From NCBI GenBank assembly GCA_964213355.1, contig CAXOVY010000022.1, forward strand, positions 1 to 58,413: 58,413 nucleotides of DNA. Reading direction: 5' to 3'. The notes under the pieces were generated by a model, which saw only the letters and a list, made by a program, of their open reading frames with translations, was not told the origin of the DNA and searched no databases. Of the stretch, positions 43,225 to 53,139 are shown in pieces. Both the position numbers and the translations under genes were made by a program. Position 1 is the first letter of the stretch. Each line of letters begins with the position of its first letter. The stretch comes from JBAXAM01 sp964213355. GTDB taxonomy: Bacteria; Pseudomonadota; Gammaproteobacteria; UBA9339.

Positions 43225-44745
43225 ATGATAATAGTGGAAACAATTGCGAAAATAAGGCGGCTGTATTATGTACAAAACAAGGGGATAAAAACGATAGCTC
43301 GTGAATTGAATTTATCAAAAAATACGGTAAAGAAAGTTATCCGAGACGACAAAACATCAAAGACTTACGTGAGGGATAAACAAACGTTACCAATAATGGG
43401 AGAATTCAAAGATCAGCTAACAAGCATGTTAGAAAAAAATATTAAGCAGCCGTTGCGTTTAAGATATACAGCAAAAAAATTATACCAAACGCTTTGCAGC
43501 AATGGTTTCAAGGGGAGCTATTCAACCATAAATAGATTTACTACCGATTGGAGACGTAATAATCATTCTGATGGAAAAAAGGTTTTTATACCACTGGAGT
43601 TTGCTCCAGGAGAAGCATTTCAGTTTGACTGGAGTACAGAAGAGATTGAGTTACAAGGTATATTAACGCGAGTTAAGGTTGCACATATACGACTGTGCTA
43701 CAGCCGTATGTTTTTAATTGTTGTCTACAGAAATGAGCAAATGGAAATGGTTTTTGATGCCCACAATAAAGCCTTTCAATTTTTTGGAGGAACTACAAAA
43801 AAAGGCATATTTGACAACATGAAGACTGCTGTTAACAAAGTATTTGTTGGCAAAGACCGTAAATTTAATTCACGCTTTTCTGAAATGGCTTCTCATTATT
43901 TATTTGAACCGATTGCATGCACACCAGCTTCTGGTTGGGAAAAGGGTCAGGTAGAATGCCAAGTTAACACTGGGCGTAGAAATTTTTTTACTCCACTTCG
44001 TTGTATTAATTATTTAGAAGAACTGAATGAACAGCTTCTCGGTGAATGCATAGAATGGGCTCAAAAAACAAATCATCCAGAATTAAACGGACGAAAAGTA
44101 TGGGATGTATATCAAGATGAGAAACCAAGTTTGCTAGAATACCGCAACCAATTTGACGCTTATAAACTTGAGCCTTCGGTAGTTTCATCATACAGCTTAA
44201 TAAACTACGACACCAATATGTATAGTGTAGATTGCGATTACGTTGGTGAAGTTGCCGATGTTAGAGCTTATACCAACAAAATTATTATAGTATTCAAAGG
44301 AAAAACAATAGGTGAGCATGAGCGTTGTTTCGAGAAAAAAAAGAAAATTTACGATCCGTGGCACTATATACCAGCGCTTGAGCGCAAACCTGGAGCATTA
44401 AGAAATGGCGCTCCTTTTAAGCTTTTAAAATTACCACCATCATTTATAAGTATGCAAAATAATCTTAGAGCACATGAAGATGGTGACAAACAATTTATTA
44501 AAATTTTATTACAAGTATCAAAACATGGCTTAAATAAAGTTGATGAAGCGTGTACAAATGCTTTAAAAATAGGAGTAAGTAATGCAGATTTTGTCATACA
44601 ATATCTGACTCCAGCAACTCCAAAAGAAAAAATAGAAGAACGACAGCTGCATTTAATAGAAGCGCCAAGCGAAGATATATGTTGTTATAACGATGCTTTT
44701 TTAAGCAATCAGCTTGTATCTCAGGAGGCAATCTATGTCGCATGA
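43225..44745 (+). CDS. istA: IS21-family transposase IstA (copy B)
   Basis: 506 residues: N-terminal helix-turn-helix (YVQNKGIKTIARELNLSKNT), DDE core with FQFDWSTEE (first Asp), FDNMKTAV (second Asp) and WEKGQVECQV (Glu), and a C-terminal barrel domain. Start preceded by AGAGGA. Only distantly similar to the IstA of copy A, so the two elements are separate arrivals. Confidence 0.94.
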   Translation: MIIVETIAKIRRLYYVQNKGIKTIARELNLSKNTVKKVIRDDKTSKTYVRDKQTLPIMGEFKDQLTSMLEKNIKQPLRLRYTAKKLYQTLCSNGFKGSYSTINRFTTDWRRNNHSDGKKVFIPLEFAPGEAFQFDWSTEEIELQGILTRVKVAHIRLCYSRMFLIVVYRNEQMEMVFDAHNKAFQFFGGTTKKGIFDNMKTAVNKVFVGKDRKFNSRFSEMASHYLFEPIACTPASGWEKGQVECQVNTGRRNFFTPLRCINYLEELNEQLLGECIEWAQKTNHPELNGRKVWDVYQDEKPSLLEYRNQFDAYKLEPSVVSSYSLINYDTNMYSVDCDYVGEVADVRAYTNKIIIVFKGKTIGEHERCFEKKKKIYDPWHYIPALERKPGALRNGAPFKLLKLPPSFISMQNNLRAHEDGDKQFIKILLQVSKHGLNKVDEACTNALKIGVSNADFVIQYLTPATPKEKIEERQLHLIEAPSEDICCYNDAFLSNQLVSQEAIYVA

Positions 44746-45469
44746 AAATATCAAAGAACAATTTGGGGCTCTTGGATTAAAAGGGATGCTGCAATATTTT
44801 GATGACATGATTGATTTAAAATCACAAGAAGAGTGGCCACAAATGCTTCTATCTATGCTTAAAAGCGAAGCATCTTATCGACAAACAAGATCTTTTATGT
44901 ACAAATTAGGATTAGCTAAATTACCACAAATGAAGTCTATAGATAACTTCGACCCAACAGGTTTACCAATTAAAATAGAAACGTTAGACAATGCTAAAAG
45001 CATGAAATTTATAAAAGACCACTACAATATTTTAATCATTGGTGGCAGTGGTGCGGGAAAGAGCCATTTAGCGATTGGACTTGCTTACTTAGCATTACAA
45101 AATAGTTATCGTATACGGTTTTATAAGTTTGCTGAGCTAGCAAGAGATCTAATAAAAGCGCAGTCTCACAACTACGAAACAGCATTTATGGCAAAGCTAC
45201 AAAGGTTCGATCTTGTTGTAATTGATGAGCTAGGCTATTTGCCGATTGATCCAAAGGCCAGCCCTCTATTATTTGAACTGTTTTCTAATCTTTATGAAAA
45301 AGTATCGACAATAATAACCACTCATCTAGCATTCAACGAATGGCCAGATATCTTTGGTAACATAAAAGCCACTAAGGCGATAATTGACAGATTTACTCAC
45401 CACTGTTTGATCTTAGAAACTGGTGATAAAAGCTGGAGATTGAGGGAGGGAAAAACAACAAAAAATTGA
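44735..45469 (+). CDS. istB: IS21-family helper ATPase IstB (copy B)
   Basis: 244 residues from the ATG at 44735, which has GGAGG just upstream and overlaps istA by 11 bp, in the usual coupled arrangement. Walker A IGGSGAGKSHLAIGL, Walker B VVIDELGYLPID, STIITTH sensor and the IIDRFTHHCLILETG end are all typical of IstB. Confidence 0.95.
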   Translation: MSHENIKEQFGALGLKGMLQYFDDMIDLKSQEEWPQMLLSMLKSEASYRQTRSFMYKLGLAKLPQMKSIDNFDPTGLPIKIETLDNAKSMKFIKDHYNILIIGGSGAGKSHLAIGLAYLALQNSYRIRFYKFAELARDLIKAQSHNYETAFMAKLQRFDLVVIDELGYLPIDPKASPLLFELFSNLYEKVSTIITTHLAFNEWPDIFGNIKATKAIIDRFTHHCLILETGDKSWRLREGKTTKN

Positions 45470-45530
45470 TCAGTAAAAGTGAAGTTTTTAGCTCGTGGCA
45501 GAGGGGTCAATTTTCGATGCAACTAGGGGG

Positions 45531-46229
45531 TCAAATTTCGATGCAAATTGACATAAGAAACTCAGGGATGCTTTCTTCGCTTTTATTAGCTACTGTTGGT
45601 ACTGAACTTGATAAATCAATGTTTATTTTACCCATCAATCTCATATACTTAAAAAATGAGCGAAGAGATGCAGCAATAAGACTTAATGAAGTTCCACCAG
45701 ATAGCTTGCGAATAAAAGACAGAATATCTTTTATATTTAATTTTTTGAGGTTAATTTTCTTATCTCCAAATATCTCAAATAGGAACCTTCCTATATAACG
45801 TTTATAATAAGTTCGTGTGTATTGTGAAAGACCTTGCTGTTTACCAAGATACTCATCAAATTCCAACAAAATTTTTTCTCTTGCACTCAGTGTTACTGGA
45901 GTTTTAGTTTTAAAATCTTGAATAATTCCATTCTCATATAACAAATTGAGAAAGATATTAAAACTAGTTTTATATGTGCCGCGATCAAATACTAATTTAA
46001 AACGATGGTTATAATCCGACATGAAACTAGCAATTTTTTTATGATTAAGCTCTGTAATATCAAGTTTTTGGCTAATTAACCATCTGTTCAAATCAGCTAT
46101 AATCCCTAGTCGCCTAGGGATATTCTTAATAGAGAATCTTTGCTTAGCTAATAATTCTATAAAACTACCAATGTATTTACCCACTGGTCCCGAATTTAAA
46201 AATTTAATTCTATGATTTGTAAGTTTCAT
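45531..46229 (-). pseudogene. Tyrosine recombinase, N-terminal part only
   Basis: From the ATG at 46229 (MKLTNHRIKFLN, with AAGGAGAT upstream) the reading gives about 225 native residues. It shows the N-terminal SAM-like core-binding domain (LLEFDEYLGKQQGLSQYTRTYYKRYIGRFL), the domain that grips DNA in Xer- and phage-type integrases. The last seven residues and the stop come from the IS21 copy B end. The catalytic domain with the R..H-R..Y residues is absent: on the other side of the IS only about 50 bases of non-coding sequence remain before the left inverted repeat. The element cannot move by itself now. Confidence 0.8.
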
Positions 46230-46276
46230 AATATCTCCTTTAATTACAGTTATTGATAGCAAAGAAGATATTTTAT

Positions 46277-46372
46277 TATACCGAACCATCTAATGGCAAA
46301 ATCAGAGGAATGGCTTATAAATTAAGGGCGATAATAGACTGGTTCGGCATAACCTTGTATGCGGCATAAAAG
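46277..46372 (-). repeat. Right 96-bp inverted repeat of the outer element
   Basis: Complement of 42959-43054 with three differences. Because both ends read the same way into the helicase frame on the minus strand, they also add the same short peptide FYAAYKVMPNQS to any chimeric reading. Confidence 0.9.
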
Positions 46373-46399
46373 TTATTAAACCGCATGCGGTTTAATAAC
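46372..46399. repeat. 28-bp perfect palindrome at the right junction
   Basis: Half-site GTTATTAAACCGCA is followed by its exact complement, with no loop. It lies between the right inverted repeat and the helicase sequence and has no counterpart at the left junction. Confidence 0.9.
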
Positions 46400-47238
46400 C
46401 TTAATTCAATATCTGTAGGAAAAGACTCCTGCTTGCTTTCTCCCGTAATTTTGGCTTGATAAACATTTTCTCGATTTTTGAGACGATCAAGCATAACGTC
46501 ATTGATTCTTTTAACTGCTTTATTTGTATCGGTGATATAAATCCAAAATTCATTTTCTTTGACCTTAAAGCCTGGTTGAAATCGTTTATTAAGTTCCATT
46601 AGATGTACATTAGTTACTGTATTATTACGTATCGCGTTGAGTAGATTGATGAAAGATATATCAGTTTGGCGATAAATTTTTTCAAATTCAATAAGAGTAA
46701 AACTGCTTGCATGAGTAATATATGATTTAGACGAGAAAAAATACGGGCTTTGATAAAATGTTGTAAAAAACGCAGCCACATCGCTTTTTACCACGGGTGG
46801 AATTTGGTAAAGGTCACCAATAAAAATCATTTGTATACCGCCAAAAGGCTCAAGAGGGTATGGCCCATTTAACGTTAAAAACTTAGCCACACAGTCCAGT
46901 AGATCTGCTCTTACCACGGAAATTTCATCAATGACAATAGTATCAAGCTGCCCTAAAAGCCGATGTCTTTCGTCATGTTTAGGTAATTTTTTAATTTTTT
47001 CTAAAGTAATATCAATAGGGAAACCAAAAAAAGAATGAATTGTTACTCCGCCAATATTAATAGCTGCCACTCCAGTTGGTGCTAAAACTGCCATTTTTTT
47101 TGTGGTTCGATCGCGACAAAAATGTAGAAAAGTTGATTTGCCAGTACCAGCCTTACCCAAAATTAATAAATTCCGTTTAGAGTTCTCGATTAACTTAAAA
47201 GCGGTTCGGAATTGTTCATTAATTTCAATAATAGCCAT
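46400..47238 (-). pseudogene. Pif1/RecD-like helicase, N-terminal fragment
   Basis: About 280 residues from the ATG at 47238 (MAIIEINEQFRTAFKLIE). Walker A LLILGKAGTGKSTFLHF, Walker B IVIDEISVVRADLLD, then FIGDLYQIPPV and an R-finger region FEKIYRQTD. It is the front half of the helicase ending at ELRL. Family members of about 430-450 residues are common on Legionellales plasmids and islands. Interrupted by the outer element. Confidence 0.9.
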
Positions 47239-47499
47239 AGTTTCTCTACAAAAATTGCTCAACTCACTTATTGGTCTTACCTACCAAGTAGTAAATCTGG
47301 ATTTATTTCAGCTAAGTTATTTTAAATATGGACCCCGTTTGATGCTGAATGGCGAAGATTAAAGGCAACATGATATAAAGTATCAAGTGTAGTGTAAATA
47401 AATTATTTCTAATTTGGGACACTTATATTTACGCATTTTTTGTTTCGCCATTAACACGTTTCGTGGCCCCTCCTGTCTGGCGATAATTACTTTTGTAGG
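47239..47499. promoter_or_regulatory. Intergenic region upstream of helicase; possible oriT zone
   Basis: 261 bases with no gene. It lies between the TraM-like gene and the helicase. A short inverted pair (GTAAATA near 47394 and TATTTAC near 47428) surrounds an AT-rich core. In F-like systems oriT lies beside traM, so this is a reasonable place to look for it. No nic consensus is recognised. Confidence 0.25.
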
Positions 47500-47856
47500 T
47501 TAGCCATTTCCTAATTTTCTATTAATAAAGTTCTGAGCCTTGTTATTGATTGTGGTTAAAACACTATCAAAGCTATCATCGTCATATTTCGATTTCTCAT
47601 TACGCACACATCGATAGGTATCGGTAGTTATAGCCATTATTTTTAGCAAATACTCCGTATGATTATCCACTAGTTCAGCTTTTTTATCTTCTTCTCGCTG
47701 GTCTGAGTGTGCTTCATGGTGTTGCTTAACTCGATAGCCAATATCTATAAGCTCAGATATTATTTGTGACAATGGCTTATCATTATTTTCGCATAATCCA
47801 TTTAGGCTTTTTAAAATTTCATCATCTACGTATGAAACCACTCTTGTTCGTGACAT
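47500..47856 (-). CDS. TraM-like relaxosome/DNA-binding protein
   Basis: 118 residues. The N-terminus (RTRVVSYVDDEILKSLNGLCENNDKPLSQIISELIDIGYRV) is a ribbon-helix-helix fold. The C-terminal half is helical with HTEYLLKIMAITTDTYRCV, resembling the tetramerisation region of F-plasmid TraM, which binds oriT-side sites and the TraD tail. GGAGG lies before the ATG. It follows traI, 21 bp downstream of its stop. Confidence 0.65.
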   Translation of the reverse strand: MSRTRVVSYVDDEILKSLNGLCENNDKPLSQIISELIDIGYRVKQHHEAHSDQREEDKKAELVDNHTEYLLKIMAITTDTYRCVRNEKSKYDDDSFDSVLTTINNKAQNFINRKLGNG

Positions 47857-47877
47857 ATGTTCCTCCTGTATCTTTGA

Positions 47878-50800
47878 TTAATAAAGCTCTTTTTCAATTT
47901 TGGATAAGTCTTTTTGTGTATTGGGTATATTAACTTTCGGAATATCCATAATTTTTTGTTTAGATAAATCTCTCTGCATTTGATTATAGGTATTCAGATA
48001 CTTATCCGAATCAATAAACTTAACAGCAACATTTAAATTTATCTCCGGTTTTTGGGGTAATAAATCATATGACTTTGGATAAATATTTTTTTGTTGCATT
48101 ACTTTTTCAGTAATGTCTGGATTTATTTCGATACCTCTAACGTTTGTCCATTCTTTATACGATACGGAATTATCTATGGTATTTTTTACTGCATCGATCC
48201 CGACAGTTTTAGCTAGGTCATTAAAATCTACTTTACCATTTTTCTCATCGGTTTTTGGAACAGCAATAAAAACTTCTTTCCCAAATTCGATTAGCCGTTT
48301 GGCAGCCTTGTGAACAGTGTTATCGGAAATGGTTTTTAGACCATCATTATCCAAACAAAATACTACTTTATCGCCAACGCTTTTTGGGTCGATACTGGTA
48401 AAGTTTGACTTACCAAGCGTTACTGCTATCTCGCTATTTTTGATATTTCCCATGGCATCTTTAACGCTCAAGCCGGTTTCTGTACCTTCAGCAATAAAGC
48501 TTATTTTGTTTTTGGGATCGATTCCATTTTGCTTTTGAAGCGAAACTAGTGCGCCAGCTGGCGAAGAATAAGTACGTTTTTTTACTGCAAGATCAGCTTT
48601 ATTGGATGTTTTGGGATTAAGATAGGTTGCTTGAACGCATTGTATGTTTCCATCTTTATCTCTACCGATAGATAACATCGCCGGCAAGTATTTTTGTTTT
48701 TCATTCTTGTCAGTAAAAACTTTTGGGTGGTATCTTATGTCTTTAGTATCTACGTTTTTAATACCACGATGTTCTTTTAAATATTTTTCTACAAGGGTTC
48801 CAGCTATAGGTAATGCTTCTTTAGCTAATCTTTGAGCATACTCACTGGTTTTACTTTTTCCAAAATTGGTTTTGGTGTTTTTATTATTATCTGCATTAAC
48901 AGGTTGCGTTTGGTTTTTGCTAATTTTAGATGACGCAATATGGTCTTGGAAACCACCAAATCTGTCTGACGCATATTTCAGTGTTTCAGGAAAGCTCAAA
49001 CCTAGTTCTTTTTGGAGTAAGGTTATTAGATTACCATATTCTCCAGTTTCAAAATTTTTCCAAAGACCTCTTTTGTTATCAGCCATGCCGATAGCCAAAC
49101 TGCCTTTATTTCCATATCGCCATTCAGCAGAGGAAGATAATTTCTCATTGCGTTTCCCTAATAATTGCTCAACGACAGCTTCAGCTTGGTTTTCGAGAGA
49201 CTGCTTTATTTCTTTAACATTATAAAACTTGGTTTTTATTTGTTCCTTTATCAGTTGCGTGTTTTTTTCAGCATTGGAAGATTCTTTTAATTCTCCTACA
49301 ACTTCTAGCGCTGAATATTTGTCGCCAGAATTTCTGAGCAGTTGTTTTAAAAATTTGGCTTTATTGTCTGTATATATTGTTAAATGTTCGATGGCACGGC
49401 TTATACTGATATAAAAACTACGAACATTGGCTAAAAACTTTCTAAAACTTACTTCAAAAGATATAGCGTATTTTTTGGAGCCACCTTGGATACCATAACC
49501 GGTTACTGTTTGCGCATAATCCCAGTGACTATCTTTTAATTTTCTGTGATTAAGAACTATTTGAGATTTTTCTTTATCTTTGGATTCAAGTACTACTTGT
49601 TTATCATTTACTTCTTTTACCCGATATTCAAAGTTTGCAAACAACCCCCTTTTTTTGTCGGTTTTGGTAAGTCTAATAACATCGCCGATAGCAAGCTCTT
49701 CTTTGGTATGGCAATATAACTCCATATTGTATTTATCAACTTCCTTTTCAGGATAAAAATATCTAGTTTTGCCGGAGCCGTCTTTCAGTAATAAGCTCTT
49801 GGCTTCTATATCGAGGTCTACTACGTGATAGTATTTATTCTCGAGTTTTACTACATCGCCTGTATTGTAAGACTTGAGAGATTTATGTTCTGCTTCGGTA
49901 AAACCTTTGGCGGTCAAGCAGTTTACTTCAATGCCAGTCTTTTCTATAACTCCCTGCTTTTTTAACCCCTCCCGAATATATTCAGTAATAACTTTTCTAT
50001 CTTCATTAGCGTGAACTATGATTACGGTTTTATCTCTCACTTCGGGTGTTCTTGTTAAAAAATCCTCCGCTACCATTTGTTCTAAAGTTTTTTCTTCTGG
50101 TTGTAATTTATTATTGTCTATCTCGATAATTGATTTCTGGAGGTTTTTAAAGAATTCAAAATCTAAATCATCTTGATCTTTGATTAAATCAAGATTGATT
50201 CTTTCTATATGATTCTGGGGATTTTCTTGTTCGATCTTATCTAACGCATGGGCATAATCTTTCTTGATGACGCTTTTTACTGCTTCTTTTAAATTGGGAT
50301 TTCTTTGACGCACAATTTCTTTCAAAAAAGCAGTTTTCAGGATATTACTTTTTAGTGTTACCTCAAGTGGCTTACCAGAACCGGTGGATAAATGTTGATC
50401 CATATCGCCGCTAAGAACCGTATGCGCTTTGCTTTTGCCAGTTATCTTGATAAAATCCAAAAATTCTTTGTTTGGAACCATCGAGATTTCATCCAAAATA
50501 ATTAACTTGTTATCCAATATATTGATGTTTCGGGTGTCAGGACTATTGTTCCTTTCTACCTGATTTTTCTGTTCTTCATATTTCTTCTCTATTCTTTTTT
50601 GTTCTATTAAAAAACTTTTTAAAGATTGAGCTTTTATACCAATAGCCTTTAGTTCTTTCACTGCTTTATGGGTTGGCGCTAACCCGAGCATCTTTACTTT
50701 TTCTCGTGTGTTATTATTTTCTTCTTTTAGCATTTTGTGTACTTGGGCATACATTGCAGTCTTACCAGTTCCAGCATACCCTTGAACTATTACATATTGA

Positions 50801-53139
50801 TCTTTTGTGGTGGTAATTAAAGAAATAGCGTTTTTTTGGTCTTTTGTTAAGTTTATTTCTTCAGTTGGGATTTTTAGAGTTTTTGGATCAAGTAAAGGAG
50901 CTAGCTTGTTTGCTCCTTTTTTAAGATCAGCAATGATAGATCGCTCTAATTCCAATATCTCCTTGGTAGTCCATTTAATTCCATCGTCAAAATGCTTGCC
51001 CATTACTAATTCACCAGTAGCCCGTTTCTCTTCAATAATTTTTTTGATTTCTTCTCTAGTTACATTTTTATTTTGTTTAGACATTAACTCTTCTAAAGCA
51101 AATTCAAGCGCTTCTTTCTCTAAATCTTTATTATCAAAACCAGCATTACGCGAGGTAATCTTTTCTATGGCAAATTCCACCGCTTTTCTTTCATCTTGCG
51201 ATCTGAATTTATATTGATCTCTTAAAACTCCTATCGCTTTTTCAAGATCCGATTTAATTTCAGAAATTGTTTTATCTCTTAGTAAGCTTTCGACTTTGCA
51301 ATCTGTACTAGAAATAGCTTTGCTAGTATCCAATAACATCTCAGTAGCAGTTAGCTTAACCGGAATAGACCCGAATCTTTTTTGAGCGGCTTCGCCATCA
51401 TTGGTAAATATTGTAAGAGTTTCTTTAGCTCTTTTGATTAATTCATCGATGGTTGGCTTATCTAATGAATAGGCTTTAAAGTCAGCTATTATATTAGCCG
51501 CCGGTTTTTTTAATGATCTATTTATGGTTGTTGCATAGTCATATTGGAAATGACTGTTTTTTAATTCAGCCAGAGTTATTTTGATTATTTTCGGTTTTTT
51601 TATATTTTTTGTTTTACTGGTGCTACATAATAATTCAATAGATTTTTCGCTTATTTCTCCAATAGTAAATTTTGTCCCATTCTTTATTCCTAAATCATAC
51701 ATATTGTTGGTGGCAATTAGTTTATCGCCTTTTGCAATTTGTAATGTTTCCTTTTTGAAAACACCATATTTAACTTTGTCTTGCTGTTTTTTAGGGTTCC
51801 ATACTATCCTCCGTTTACCTTGGACTAGTTTTAATGTATTAACTTCTCTATCGCAATATCCAACATTCCAATCATCCGGTACTCCACCATAAAATCTGAT
51901 GACCATGTTTTGTTGGTATTTGTGGGCTAAAATAGCTTCGGGCTTAGACATGTAGACAGGGTTTAATACCGAAATATTGTATTCTGAATCTGATATTTTG
52001 CTTTGTTCTCTTAATTCCTTACGAATAGCTTCATTGGTTGCTTTTAGTTGCTCTTTAGAGGCTACTAAAATAACAGCGTTTTCTTTATCATCTTTTTGAG
52101 CATATTCTTTGGCTAAGTGCAAAGTGCGGTTGTTATTGTTTTTAATAATCTTTAGTTCTGGGATAACCCCGGAAGTAGTTTGGCTTTTTTCTAATTCTGG
52201 AGTTTCAAGCTTAAATCTTTCTATTCCAGCTTGTTTTAGGGTTTCTATTGGGTTACCAGCGCCAAAACTACGTCTGTCGTTTGTATCTTGTAAAAATATT
52301 ACTTTAGCTTGAGATTTTTCAGTTAACTCAAGGATAGTTTTCGTATCATCACATCTCACTGTTTCAGCACTGTCCACTATGATTACATCCTTTCTTTGTT
52401 TTAAGCGCAATAAAAAAGATGGTAATTCTATTTCTTCCTTATATTTATGCTTAAAACCAGCTATGCTTTCTCCTATCTCTGGTTTACCTAAAGATATTAG
52501 CCATTGCCAAAGATTACTGGGTTTACTTCTTGTTATATTTTCATTGATATCATTTGCTATCAAACGATTTGGGGATAAAACTCTAACGGTTTTTCCGGAA
52601 GATTCGGCTAGTTCCAATATACTTGCGATCAAATCCTTATTATCTGATCTGCTGCTTTCTACTAAACTGAGTCGATGCTTTGATTGCAAAATATCAATTG
52701 CATTTTTTTTAATTTCATCAGCAACAATATTGCTATCATCCTTTAGGCTAATACCAGACCATTTATTTTTACCATTATCAACAAAATCCATAATGGCTTT
52801 TTCTGTTTCTATAAGTTCCTTAGTAACGAAAGTGGTATCAGCTTTATCTAAAGGAATAAGAAAACCATCTTTTATTAGCTGATTTACTGCATAAACAATA
52901 TCTCTATGTGTGGTTTTGCCAATAGAAAACTCTAAAGCTTGAGAGATTATTTTTACATAATTCAGCCTTAATTTATATTGGGATAAATACCAGGTGGCGT
53001 CTTTGACAGTTTTTATCGCTGCAGTAACAGCTTCACCTTTTTGAAGATCTTGATTTTCTGTTAAATTTTTATTTTTGCTATTTTTATTCTTTTCAAGTTC
53101 AGTAAGAAACTCTTTTGATGAAAAACCAACTTTAGCTAA
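47878..53139 (-). pseudogene. traI: TraI helicase and Toprim primase part (frameshifted from relaxase)
   Basis: Main body of a MobF conjugative relaxase. The frame is open from 53139 to 47878, about 1750 codons; the first ATG in it is at 52791. It contains an inactive N-terminal helicase-like domain, then an active RecD-type helicase with Walker A GYAGTGKTAMYAQVH (about residue 668 from 52791) and Walker B LIILDEISMV (~764). A conserved GYGIQGGSKKYAI-type region lies before ~1140. The C-terminal third has a Toprim primase-like domain: FIAEGTETGLSVKDAMG (~1430) and VVFCLDNDG (~1480). The relaxase part is in another frame (53132-53950), so a single-base shift separates them. Confidence 0.88.

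Larger units (their letters stand above)
43108..45553 (+). mobile_element. Complete IS21-family insertion sequence, copy B
   Basis: 2446 bp, tips TGTCAATTT (left) and, on the other strand, TGTCAATTT (right). Each end carries repeated AAATTGACCCCCT-type units: two at left (43125-43139 and 43160-43173 regions) and two at right. The flanking bases (ATGGT at left, TAAGA at right) do not repeat, so no target duplication is seen. Either the copy moved with a deletion or recombined with another copy. It encodes an intact istA-istB pair. Confidence 0.92.
42959..46399. mobile_element. Tyrosine-recombinase element with 96-bp inverted ends, interrupted by IS21 copy B
   Basis: This insert splits the helicase gene. 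Its ends are 96-bp inverted repeats (42959-43054 and 46277-46372), and the only native gene left is a truncated tyrosine recombinase. Removing the insert restores the helicase frame, with a base or so of uncertainty at the junction. The right end carries an additional 28-bp perfect palindrome. Everything from 43108 to 45553 is a later IS21. Confidence 0.8.

Noticed and set aside
45466..45798. Plus-strand open frame starting in the IS21 right end
   Set aside because: It is the antisense of the truncated tyrosine recombinase and begins inside the IS tip.
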